Part shown: piece by piece, positions 52,145 through 64,000 of the stretch
Numbering within the stretch: the first letter of the stretch is position 1
Layout of the letters: each line of letters begins with the position of its first letter
Origin: Fasciolopsis buskii
Taxonomy: Eukaryota > Platyhelminthes > Trematoda > Plagiorchiida > Fasciolidae
Direction: 5' to 3'
Length of the DNA stretch: 64,000 nucleotides
Assembly: GCA_008360955.1 (NCBI GenBank)
Contig: LUCM01008695.1
Coordinates: 264,596 to 328,595, forward strand
Translations under genes and position numbers: made by a program
The notes under the pieces: model-generated
The model's database searches: none
The model's input: only the letters and a program-made list of their open reading frames with translations
Told to the model about the DNA's origin: nothing

Positions 52145-55100
52145 TTTTCATTTTCATAATGATGACTAAACGGAAGTAATGTTGCACAATTCAATAAGAA
52201 TTTAATAACGGGAGAAACACTGAACGATTCTTTGGAATAGCAACTTACCAACAAAATTGCAATAAGTGACAATTATATCATACTGATCCGAAGAATTTGT
52301 ACGGAAATAATGACAGGTATGAAAGGGGAAATGGAGTCAGCGGAGAGTTCAGCACAGGGACAATTCGCTCGCGGAACATGGCGGCCCAACGAACCAACAC
52401 AAAGAGGTGATTCGCTGATACGAAAGACTGAATTGTGTGGGTAAGTCGATGAAATTCTTAGACTAACTTCTCTGTAACCTGTGTTCATGCAAGCTATAGA
52501 ACAAATTTTCTAGATCTGAGCCTTGATATCGCATATCCATGAAAAATGATGGGAATGCAAGGAGATTTCAATGAATGCATATTTCGTGAAATAATGCGGA
52601 AACTTTAGTCACTGCGTTCCCCTACATTTTTGCTCCACGACCCGTATAAATCGAGGTTAAAATGTAGATTGTAGACAGATAGGACGTATTTTGGGGTTCG
52701 AGGAAACCGTACCAGGCTTGTGTAATCGGATTTAATCAAAATAATAGAACTCTATTAGTAACAATATTTTGAGTGCTATATTGTCAAAAGCAAGGTCCAT
52801 CGCTTCAGCATCGAAAATCCAGACATTTCCAGTTAACGTTACCTCGAGAATTTTATTTGGAGAGTAATGTCCAAAATGGCCAATGCTGGGTTAGGTTTCT
52901 CAGTTTAAACATTTTATCGCACCTGCTCTGATTTGTATTGTATTGTTTTAGGGAATTACATTACAACGGCTTGCCAACTGTTCCCGGATAAGGTGACACT
53001 TTTTGTTTTCATTGTCTCCGGTAAAATTAACCGCTTCTCCACAGCGAAGTCACTGTGTCCTTGTGCCAGGCTGACCCGTTCCTGTAGAACATGTCACCGA
53101 AACTGGTATTTTGAAAATCAACATAATTCCATGATCGGATTGCTATAACATTTGATCGACGGTGTTTGCCTGTTTGTTTCTTTTGATGCGAGAGACGAAC
53201 GATACCGCGCGAACCGCGCAGCGACAAACAATTCTTTATTTGTCCACATCTCCGCATTATACAATAATTCTAGATCCAATACAAATTTGTATTCACTTGG
53301 AAAAATAATACCACATTAAAGTCACCGAATTACCGTGCGTTTCCATTGGGATAAAAGTGAGCAAAACAGCAAGCACGTTGTTGATTTTAGCCCAGTATTT
53401 TGGCACACATTTTGGGCATAATTTGCACTATCGATAAAACAAACTCATTGCAGGTTGAGAATCTTCTTCCGTTCACTATCGCGTATCCTACCATGGACTT
53501 ATGATTAGTTCACGAAGGGAAATATAAACCTGATAGGATATGTCGTTGAATTTTGACCTACGTGGTACGAGTAATAGAATAATTCGATAACTCCCCCTCC
53601 AGGTGACATTGTGGTCGCGGGCATAGTCTAAAGTGCTCGTGATCGACGGTGGAATTCTGCCAAAACGGGTTTTCCGATAATTTAGATGCTTAATTACTCA
53701 TTTCGCGTCAAAAATTTCCGCTATTAATTCCCATATATTTGGAAGTTTGCATTTAATCATTTTCCACTATTAAAATAGGGAGATTTCCCACTGAACAAAG
53801 GCGAATGGGGTAAGATAAGTTCTCCGCGTGCTGTACGTCTCGTTGGAACAGCGAAAGCATTTGTAAAACTTGATTACTTATTCCTCATGAACTTTTAATG
53901 AATGCAGTTCTCATTCGACTGTCGGAGTGATGAAAAAATCTAAGGTCAACTGTGTGAGCGAATTGTTTTTCCCAAAGAACACGTTACTCCTAATCGAAAC
54001 ACCTTACCGATCCTCTGCTTTCTTCAGTGGAATGTTAATTTTTTTCGAACTCGCCACTTAACCTAGTGTAAAGACAGTCTCAGATGATTTTATCAGCAAC
54101 GCTAAGCAAGGGTTTGGACTAATGGAATACTTAGTCTAGTCCGCGGTGCACATACCGAATTTGGGTTGGGCCAAGCTGATTGGCGCATGTAGTGCTCGAG
54201 CTCTAAGAATAACTCTCGTGGCGTCAACTAGTTAAACAAATGGGGATTAAATGTACATGATAGAATGTGGACAACGTAAAATCATTCTTCCATACGGCGA
54301 GATATACTAAAGGGGCGGTTGGGTGACACAGACTGCGGTTGGTGCGCTTTATTCTAGAAAAATGACATAAATGCGATCAGAACTGACGCTTAACCGTGTG
54401 AGTTTAACAATTTGCAAGGAATCAAGCCACATTCCGGTCACGATGTTTTCCACTAGGTAGCAATGTAAGATAATTAATACAAATGCTTTTCACACTTTCC
54501 GTCTCTAATTTCATGTATCAAAGGTGAATACCACCAATTTAGTTGAATTTTTCTTGTGTGTTTATCGAACTTTTCGTGCGCACTCTGAGACTAGCGACAA
54601 AACGATACAGCAAATGATAGGCAAAACCTTTCGACGATACCGTACGGAACGGCACGCACAACATCGTATCCGAATGAATCTGCCAATGTATGTACCACCT
54701 AACAGTGACAAACCACCGAGAATGCAAACAATTTACTATGTGTTCGCTCAGCCGGCACTTGGTTGCAAGATTCGCACGATAGCCCATTCATGTGAATGTT
54801 TGTCTACTTCGCAATAGGGTGTAGTATTAAACGTAATAGCTACAAATGAATGACTGCAACAGTGCTAACATAGCACCTACTTCCAACAATAACCGAAGAA
54901 TTTGATTTCGTTTTTTTTCAATAGTATTCCAAAAAATATTTGCGGTAAAAAAATTGAAATTGTTTCGAGTCTTCAGAAATATGAGGTTGCTTTCCAAACA
55001 AGCACTAAGGCAAGATAGTCGAAATAAACACTTTGTTACAAGTTCGCTGATGGTGTCCAAGGGCAAGCAAGCTGAATGCATCGGATGAGCAAACAGTCAG

Positions 55101-58100
55101 ATCCGAAGTTCGGAAAGCGTGGATCTTCCACCAAATTTGCTTATTCTGCTTCCTTGTTAGTGCCCTATCTTCGATTGACACTTATATTTTGCTTTCATTG
55201 TTAATAAAGCAACAACTGGCATCATTTCCGGAGAGAAATTCTCAGGTTAAATCAAGAAGCTACTCCATATTGTAAAAGTATTTTATCAAGAATGCTCACT
55301 TGGTAGCAAGCGATTGATCTTAAACAGTGGAAACGTAGTCGAATATACAAGAATATGCTATCACGGGATTAAATGGACCATTAATAATGACAAATTCGCA
55401 AACGACACAAGGACGTTTTCAGTTGGTGCATACCAGGGTCGCTTGATCTTTTCAGGCTACAAGTGAGATAAGAACAGATAAAATTCTTAATGGCTTGAAA
55501 AGTACAGTGCTTCAAAACAATGTTGGATATAAAGACTCGCGATAACACCTTGCATAAACACCTATTAGCTCTGTTTTCGTAGATTTCAAGTGTACTCCCC
55601 AAACGTTAAAGCATCAACAAACATGCAGAGCTAGGTGAGGTTGTTTTTTTTTCAGCTATCCAGAATATGTACTGGATTTGCTGACACGATGGTTCGTTTT
55701 CCTCGTAAGACGTGAGATTATCCAGAAGGGGTTCCGGGATACTTTGCCTGAATTGTGAATTCATTTGAAAAAACAATCTTGTTGATTGCCTCGTTCAATT
55801 ACTCTAAGTTGTGTTCAATCACCCAATGATGCAGATGTTCGACTGTAAACTACCTGCACTCAGGGAAAGCATAACGTTTATCAAATTCAACGTGCTCATC
55901 CAACCAAATGCAGATCTGATCATTTTAAACCTTTAGTGATTATCACTTTCACGTCGCCGATAAACAACTAATGCGACTAAGATACGTTTGGCTGAAGATG
56001 CAGTAACCGTTTTCGGAATTCATTGGGTACAGTTCTGATTTGGTCTACTGATATCTGGTCGAGCATAATGCAAATCACATAAGCAGAATATGGAAGTCGT
56101 TGTGAATCGTTTGTAATCGAATGCAGTGCCTGGATTGGCATGTTCTCATTTTCAAATTCTATGCTAAATTTTACCGAAGTGATCAGCATTGGGTGAGAAG
56201 AACACCTGGAACTCGAGCTAGTTGCCACCTACACATGTGCCTACTTTCGCAAAGCTACCTAGTGTTTATGAGACGAGTCATTTATTCGCCATACGATGAG
56301 ACTGTAGGAAACAGACGCCCACTTGGCGGCATTATCGAGCATCTTCTCTGGACACAGAAATGAGGAAGAGAAGTAATCGATTCAGAAGCACAAAAAGTTG
56401 TTAGAACAACTTTTGCAAAATGTACAAGAAACAAACCAGATACCTGCGATTGACCATTATGGTGGTCAGTCAAACTCAGCCGGTGTAAGCAGATAGCAGG
56501 AGTAGTGGATGAGAGTCTGCGGATGTCTTGAACGAGAACATGTTGTTATTATTTAGCGAATTTTGGAAATCACTTCCCGGTGCGACCATCTGCTTGTGCT
56601 TTTGTACCCCCCCTCCAAGCTTTGCATTCATCAAAGAACAAACCATTTCCGGGGTCACCTAACCAAACGTCTGTGAGATGCATGAGGAGTAGAAGTGCAC
56701 TAATAGCCGAAATGTACAAGTTCAAACGGAGTGGGGATTTTCTCCTTAAAAGAATGGGGTTAAATGCCCTACGACAGGGAGAGAAAACAACCCGATAGGC
56801 AATTATTGTTAACTTTATTCAACGATGGCTTGACTATAAGACAAAATTGTGATCACTTATGGCGAGAGCACCAGTGCTTTTGACCAAAAACATTTTAATT
56901 TTATTAGAGCATTTAATTAACAATCATTATTTTATTGACTTTTAAAGCGGTAATTTATCTGTCTCTGTCGACCTCCTGTAGCTTTAGTTACTCTTATATT
57001 GGAAATCGTAACTGTGGACGTATCAAGTACTATGCATTGGAATAGTCATTTATAATGGAGTTTGCACCTGTTTCAATCGAGGTTTGTCCCACAACGTTAA
57101 CGAAGCACTTGAGACGCACGAATATCTCTCCCGAAGCACAATTTACCAAACACAAATAACCTGTTTGGAAAAGAAAACAATTTTCAACCTTCATTTGTTT
57201 ACTTTTAGAAAATATGCGCCATCCTTGGAGACGCTATTGAATCCGAATATACTAATGAACAAACATTTTCCTCAGTCCTTTTCGGTATGGCCGAAAATTT
57301 TCAAGCTCACCGAATGGGAATAAATCAGCGTACCTAAGTCGAATGAGAAATTTCAATGCCAAGGAGTTCACTTTCCTTTTGATTAAAATGCAACTTAATC
57401 GTTCACTCTTGTTTCTTTTATTTCTCACGATTATGTTCCTCTTCTTCACTATTCCAGAGACTTCACATTTATTGTTACAGATCAAAGTTGGCCAGCTCTG
57501 ACTGTGAAAAGTTGTGATCTGATCATCGGGTTTCCGCTGTTTGCCTGTAGGCCAAAACCGCCTTGATTTTCAGTGGAAATTTGTGCAAATGTGTGTTTGC
57601 ATGATGACGGAGTGTCAGTTTATGAACTTCCGTGCAACAAATAGCGGTCGTGTTAACCCACCTTAGGGCATCTTCCGAAACATGGAACCAGTTCCCGTTT
57701 ACCGATACCTTTGGGCTTTTTTCCAGTTCGATGTCAACATAGGAGACAACAATTAGCAGATAATCGTTTTTTTTTTCGAAAACGATATTATATTACGAAC
57801 TGGGAAATCAGCGTCCGCTTTCGATATCAGTTCAGTATAATACATGTAGAGAACACAAATACACGTTCTCTTATATTAGGTTTCAGTCGAACGCGCATCC
57901 TTTTTCCAAGTCATACAAAGATGAAATCGGTGTTAGGAAATTCATCGAAAATAAGCAGAAACATGCAAGCACGTAGGCACGGACATGAACAAATATTAGG
58001 GTTACAGAAAATCGACGGCTTCGTCTCAACTAGGCCTAAACGATTCATGTCACTCGTGGAAAATCCGCGGTATATTGTCAAATTCGCAATAAGCTTGATT

Positions 58101-58855
58101 AAATGCGTGAGTAAAATTTTCATTAATATTTTCCTAGCACCGCTATTCCAAATCATTAGTTATAAATGAACCATGATTCTATCTTGTCTGATTCACGACG
58201 TCTGACTTCTATGAATACTACCGGGAAATCACATGCATTGTGGACAAGTCCGAAATCTTTTGTCATTTTCTTCATCGAAGGTTAGCGGAAAACAAGCACA
58301 AAATTACCGATTTCTTGAACCGGAAACTGGGACTTTCAATCTCATGTTGACTAAATTGTCGCGGATTGTTTACCTCGTTTTGAAAGTGATCCTATTAATC
58401 ACCAGACTGACAGGATTCGACCTTATCACACAATCATGATATCTGCAATTTCTGACCGCATCAGCTGACCATTACAAACATTGAATTAAAAAAAAATTAC
58501 ATCCAAGCATAAGGTCAGCGATCCACATCAAGTCCATGATTTCATCACGAAGCGTTCTGATTTCTGTATATGTCGTGTCCACTGATTATCCACGCATCTC
58601 ACGAACGTGATCTCGACAAATACCGAACCTGTACAAAAAGCACCCATTCATGGGTTACCACTCATCATCTCCAAAATAATGTTTGATCAATGAAAACTTA
58701 CCACTGGGCATTGTCACTTATTTTGAACTTTCCTCTTCTGCAAATCGAACTGAGAATGAATAGTGAAAGGATGTCGTATTTGTTCCTCTTTGCGCATGAA
58801 TTCACGTGTGTCAGACTTCGGTCGAGTGACTGTCGCCAAGGTGCACCTAATACTT
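52145..58855. other. No recognised gene
   Basis: Several open frames of 80-150 codons occur (for example 57711-58169 plus and 54524-54817 plus), but none has a domain, a signal peptide or trusted splice borders. Confidence 0.45.
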
Positions 58856-58860
58856 TTGAA

Positions 58861-59551
58861 TCATATTACGTGTCCGCGGTTGTAAAATGTTCCCACTCGA
58901 ATAAGAATTCTACTGGTTTGCAGCGATTCCGTCTGATTTAACACTTTCCAAATCCTATGCGACTTCAGAAGCAGTTTTCGCTCGCTAAATATTTTCTGTC
59001 CTGGAACAATATAAATTTCTTTCTCTAAGGTTCTATGCTGCACATATGATTCTAGTCCCTGAGACCTGAGTCTCTGCCATGGCCGACCTTCAAATATTTT
59101 GACTTCGGCAGAAAGTTTGAAAAGGATACTTTTTGGCGTGCAGTCCAAGAAACTCAAAACCCTTAATGCCAATACTCTGTTGCTTGGGATCATTTTTGTT
59201 GAGGAGGTAGTCTAGGCAACATATTTGCAAACAGGTTCCCAGTCTCACCCGGTCACTATCGCTGATTGCGACTAAGCAGTTGCGGTTTGCCTTGTTTTTC
59301 CTGGTTGGCATAAGCGACTTACAGTCACTTGTCCAAACATTCCGTCGGATAAACTTTGTTGATTTAGGACTATAGAGAGCTACCAGGACCTTTGCTGTCT
59401 GTATATTCCCCGAGAGAATCTTCACTCGTTTCGGTGGCCTGCCCTGGGTGTCATCTGCCAACAAAACCTGTCGCACTAACCAGTGAACCATTGGGTCAAA
59501 TATGGCCGAAGTTTGCTTGCAGTCCACCCCCTGTCTAAGAGACTGTAGCAT
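58861..59551 (-). other. Unexplained open stretch in two overlapping frames
   Basis: On the minus strand 59551-59090 is open for 153 codons and 59193-58861 for 110 codons in another frame, overlapping by about 100 bases. Both have protein-like composition (for example RPPKRVKILSGNIQTAKVLV, then EVKIFEGRPWQRLRSQGLES). This could be one decayed coding region with a frameshift, an intron-split exon, or chance. I recognise no family, and no clear donor/acceptor pair joins the two. Confidence 0.25.
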
Positions 59552-59689
59552 GTTTCGTTGTGTCGTGTTCTCATTGTGTCCGTCATCGGCTTACATTTCT
59601 TCCATTCCTATCCAAAACTATAATTCCATTCGTGGTTTTCTACCTCTACAAAGCCCCGTTTCCGAGCTTTTGAAAGGCACCAAGTAATC

Positions 59690-60745
59690 CGATTTTGATG
59701 AGGCCTGCAACCCACTGTCAAAGAATGGCGAACAGTTGGATCGCAATAGCTCAACTGAACCACCTTCGTTTGTTCATGAACGAATACCTTAACTGATCAC
59801 GGACTACAAAGCTTATTAGTGCAAGAGTGATATTTCTAATTGTACATAAAACATTTCGAAATCCCGTGGCTGAGAACATACATTTTGCATAGCTCTATCA
59901 AAACCAGGTCACAAATTTCAATCTTAGTTTCGAAAAAATTATAACCCGATTCATATCATCTTGCAGTGATAAACGCAGACACCGGTTAACTTAGTCCAAT
60001 AATTTCTGAACGAGTAAAACATATCAAAATATTCCGGTAAATATAATTCTCGATCCTGTTTATCATTATTTGAAGAACAACAGTTTGAAAGTACACACAT
60101 TCACAAACACATGCAAACAACTAAACATCAGTTGTCATGTGAACGTTCACTCAGCCATTTGACTGTAAAACTCGTCTTGAAAAAGACTACCCGCAATAGT
60201 CGAAGCGTTGGCGCATTACATCTACCAACAACGACGCTGTATTAATAACATTATATCGTCCACAATGAAAAACCGATACATGGCACATCAATTTTTCGAT
60301 ACACTCCTTAAATGTTTTGACCCTGATCATTTTGGTAATATCGATTTTAGTTGATTTTTATACCTGTGATTTTTTTCCGCGCTTGCTTCTTCAAGACCGT
60401 ATTGAAGCACGTATCGAAATTGTTCAAAATCTTCTCATTGTGACATCGTTTCCAAGTTCAGTCAAATAGACAACTATTACTTCGTGGTTAGTCTTTTTTA
60501 CAACATCTAATAAGCAGTGAAATTTGGTTTGTGATTGATTCATCATTCTATTGTCCATCGCTTTATTTAGTGATTGCATTTTTTAACGTTTAGATTTCGT
60601 CGGATTTTATTTTAATGTGATAGCCCAAAAATTGCACAACACATTTTTTAGACTTGCAGCATATGAACAGACAGACAGAATGTGTGTGTCTAACCATACA
60701 GGTTTGTCTGTAGATATTCGTTGTTCTGCTAGTAACTTAACCGGC
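59690..60745. other. No recognised gene
   Basis: AT-rich and low in information, with short frames only. Confidence 0.5.
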
Positions 60746-60909
60746 ACAAAAATTAAGACGTTCCTGCACAAACGGAATATGGGTGACGAGGTTGTGTTCC
60801 TATGCTCATCGACCAGGGTGGGTAATTGGGAACAAATAAATTGTTATGCTGCATAGCTTGTTCGTATGTTTCGTGGGATTCAGATGCCATTTCAATAAGC
60901 AACGGAATA

Positions 60910-61110
60910 CTTCGCAACTGTTTGATTGGGTTGCGGAGGAGCATCCGTGTAACATTGAACGAAACCGTCGTGCCGTATTCCGAAACTTTGGTTGCGGCAT
61001 AGACTTTACGGAAAATGCGGTTTGTGAATCTACTTTGTAGATATTGTTTGTCTGAAAGGGTAATCTCCAAGTGAAGGTCACTGTGGCCCCAGGTTTTGAA
61101 GGAAACTGTG
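60910..61110 (-). pseudogene. Possible Penelope-like retroelement relic
   Basis: The minus strand reads VTFTWRLPFQTNNIYK and, after a frame change, SRFTNRIFRKVYAATKV and VTRMLLRNPIKQL. The order LPF..(K)..R..Y.AAK..V..T.RM....K..L resembles the linker between RT and GIY-YIG endonuclease in some trematode Penelope-like elements as I remember them. Both catalytic domains are absent here and the match is short, so this is tentative. Confidence 0.3.
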
Positions 61111-61169
61111 TGAATGGCTCTAGGAGCTCCATAATGACAGCATTTGAAGGACCTGTGGGAAAACCCACA

Positions 61170-64000
61170 CTTGTAAGTGAGTTGCTACTAGAGTCATGAA
61201 TGAGAAGGCTTATGCAGCGCCTTTCCCGTTTACCGGTTACTCTCTAGTACAAATGTGAATATTGCAATGTTTATCTGTCAAAACAAAATTGCTGACGAAT
61301 ATGAAGGTCAAGCAACTTGACATTTCCGCCGTTATTAGGGTAATTGTTGAATCATATGGTGGTTTTTCGAAGGCGAATAACCAATGAATAAACGGCTCAT
61401 TTGTGCAACCGAAGACTCCTTACCATTCCAGCTATTATCTGCAAGTTACTCAACAACATACAATGAAATTCACGTCAAGAATGTATAAGAAATGATCTTC
61501 TGTCGAACACGTTACTATCACCAATTCCTTGGCTGAATTCGTTACGAATTGTATGTCTTCTAACTGCGTTGGTGTATGTTTGCCCCATGTTTACTTCAGC
61601 CGAGTTAGACAGACACTTTTAGCCGGAAAACAAACGATCAACTGTCAGTGCTAAATAAAGTGATAAAACACAAACTGACCTTCATCGAAAAACGGCAAGC
61701 AAGAAAAATAATTTTTACTATGTGAGAAACATCACCTGAACGGCTCGGTACTGATGGACGTGTGATGCGAAGTTCGATTTGACAGAGTTAGCATATTATG
61801 GTCCCCAACCTCGACACTGTTCAAACCCGTACATGAAAATGTTCCACTCAGTTGTACCGCGCGTTCTTTGTCAGCTGAGCTAACAAGACGCATCGATAGG
61901 TTTTTGGACATTTTACTCAATAACCATGCTTACCCATTCAACTTATATGAACAGGTTATATCTACAAAAGCGAACTTCCGGCATTTCGAGTGATAAAACA
62001 GATTTCGTCTCGGAAAATGCCAGAATCTATTAGTTATGGTTCACGAGCATGACTGATTACGAATTTGATTTTGGCGGTTATGATAGCTAGCTAGCATCGA
62101 TTGGTCACTCATGGAAATAATAACTAATAGTCCAGTGAGTTTCAGTTAAGACAGTTACATTTACGCACAACCAAATGAACAACATGAATAATATGAATTA
62201 CGTGCTTTTACTAAAACGCACAAAAGTCGTACGCAAATCGGCCAGTTATAAGAAAAATGGGCTTGTTTGGAAAAAAAACACCTACTTGGCAAAAGGACTG
62301 CCATCTACACAACATGATCTCAACCATTTTGCTTTCACCCATCACACAGCGGACGGATTCGCATCACTGTCGAAACACAAAGTAATCTAGTCAACAGCGA
62401 ATAGTGCGCTTCAAGACGTGACCATTTCGTTCCCAGCAAAATATTTTCTAATTAATTTGTTATCGGTTATCGTGACCTCGACACAGATTAATTTGGAAAA
62501 ACGTACCCTGCTTTCGAGAATGTCTGATTGTTGGGTGTTTTTAGGTATTTTAGGCTTAATAATAAACTGATCATGTTTAGTGGTGATTGAAACGTCTATA
62601 GATGCCTCTAGTTGTCCACTAATGAAACGAAATGATTGACTTTGTGATTTAAACTACTATCTGCTCAACAAAATCTCAGTCGAATCACTAGAGGCGTGAA
62701 TCGATGATAAATTGGTTTAGGAATCACAGAGGGATTTGCCACGAGTTTGGCGTCAGCAATAGGACACAAAGTGTGACAGTTTGGGTTCTTGTTGCTAGCA
62801 CTGAGCTTCACTCACACGGACGCATTAATAAACTTTCTTCGGGGACGTGCGACGGATTTTGTAGTTGCTGTGCCCGTTCACGAATAACAACGCGTACTTT
62901 CAAATATGATGTCCCTTTTCTGAAGGTTAACCCTGCGAGATCGGCTAAAATCTTATAACGAATGACCCTATGATTCTCAAAAGGACTGATCATTCCTTTT
63001 TGCTCCTAGTAATTTAAACAGGATTCTAGTGCGAAACTAACAACGGAGTGAACAAATAGGGGTACAATTACACAGGCGACTACCCGCTACGTAATAACCG
63101 TGAAACCGACTGTATGCTTTCGGGTAAATTGTGTCCATCCAACGTGCTACTGACAACTTAGGATATTAGCCTTAGTACGTATTAGTAAAAAAAATGGAAC
63201 TTTAATACACCGGTAAGAAATAATCAAAAGTGACAGGCACACGTCTATTCGTGCTCACGTATTTGTTTCTGGCACATACCTAAAAGTCTGGACCAAGCTC
63301 CCCTATACAGAGGGTGTACAAACCTTCAAACAGCTGCGTGTAAAAATGAAATGACGGCAAACCCGTGCTCAGAATCTGTGACCACAATAGAACCGAGTGC
63401 TAAAATAAGGAAATTCCCTAATTCGAATGTGCTTCAGTGACTAAGCCTATTAAATTTCATTTGGAATCTTCACAAATCTTTCGCATTCTGTATGTGTGAT
63501 ATTGGGAATTGTCATTTCTGATACCCGTTTGAAATTGAAGGTTTCCGACCAATCAAAATCTAAGTTCTGTTTACAACTTGTTCGCTGAGCTTAATGTCCA
63601 GAAGACCTTTCCCTGTTAAACTTGATATTGACTCATTCGGAAGATTTGAACAGGTGGCCAGATGGGGCGAAATGGTACCAATGTCGCTTTTGACTTGGGA
63701 AACTAATTCTCATAATTTTGACTCCGTTAGATTTTGTTTAGATTTTGGGGATACTTGATTATTTCATTACGCACGTGGGTTTGAAGAAAGTTAAGATTCT
63801 TTACTGTCATGTAGAAAGTTTTCATTGTTTGGATCTGATTTTTGATTTCTTTATACTAGTCAATTCTTTTAGTCCACGTCAGGGGTACTCCTGATCCGGT
63901 TCATTGTACATTTAGAATCATTAAGATGAATCCTTTCGAACTTTCAAGGTTGCCTGATTCAAAGCTTGGACCAACTCCCTTCTGAGAACGCATCCTTCGA
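61170..64000. other. No recognised gene
   Basis: A plus frame at 62704-62958 with several cysteines has a protein-like look but lacks signal peptide, splice or family evidence. Otherwise I see nothing. Confidence 0.45.

Noticed and set aside
57711..58169. 152-codon plus frame, one of the longest in the window
   Set aside because: Composition is basic and AT-driven, with no domain, signal or splice evidence; probably chance.
1..64000. CRISPR arrays, operons, bacterial promoters, rRNA
   Set aside because: None seen; the window is eukaryotic in character.

Overview
This window reads as gene-poor, repeat-scarred eukaryotic DNA, most probably from a flatworm and within flatworms most like a digenean trematode. 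The reasons are an almost complete lack of long open frames, consensus GT..AG intron borders, poly(A) signals, microsatellites, decayed RTE-like non-LTR retrotransposon fragments of the kind that fill trematode genomes, tRNA-derived SINEs, and a tandem repeat carrying hammerhead-ribozyme-like folds. The species assignment is an inference from remembered families. Nothing here looks bacterial or viral.

Layout. At 1.2-1.9 kb (minus strand) lies the first coding exon of a class A GPCR, holding TM1-TM5 and ending at a textbook splice donor. TM6-TM7 were not found and probably lie beyond the left edge; a decayed LINE tail (0.64-0.81 kb) sits where its intron would be. From 2 to 13.6 kb I see essentially no genes, but there is one repeat present as two oppositely oriented copies (4.7 and 12.4 kb). 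At 13.7-14.26 kb an insertion in (TA)n DNA carries two direct copies of a ~225-bp unit; each copy, read on the minus strand, folds as a type I hammerhead ribozyme with a palindromic stem III. This is the layout of animal retrozymes or SINE-like ribozyme elements. Two weak exon candidates follow (14.35 and 21.0 kb).

From 22 to 47 kb the DNA is mostly intergenic or intronic, with four copies of a tRNA-derived SINE (25.6, 28.2, 35.1, 37.0 kb) and a tRNA-like relic followed by a stem-loop (45.2 kb). At 47.87-49.3 kb is a long, frameshifted RTE-like reverse transcriptase relic whose catalytic YADD box has decayed. At 51.66-52.12 kb lies the best-supported complete gene: an 81-residue neuropeptide-type precursor with signal peptide, two dibasic cleavage sites and a C-terminal Arg-Tyr-Gly-Lys amidation signal, bracketed by a splice acceptor and an AATAAA. 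The right end (52-64 kb) has only weak items: an unexplained two-frame open stretch (58.9-59.55 kb) and a possible Penelope-like relic (61 kb).

How the parts relate. The GPCR exon and the peptide precursor both belong to cell signalling, but nothing in the sequence shows they are ligand and receptor. The repeats form an ecology of a LINE, SINEs and a ribozyme-bearing non-autonomous element, possibly served by Penelope-like elements.
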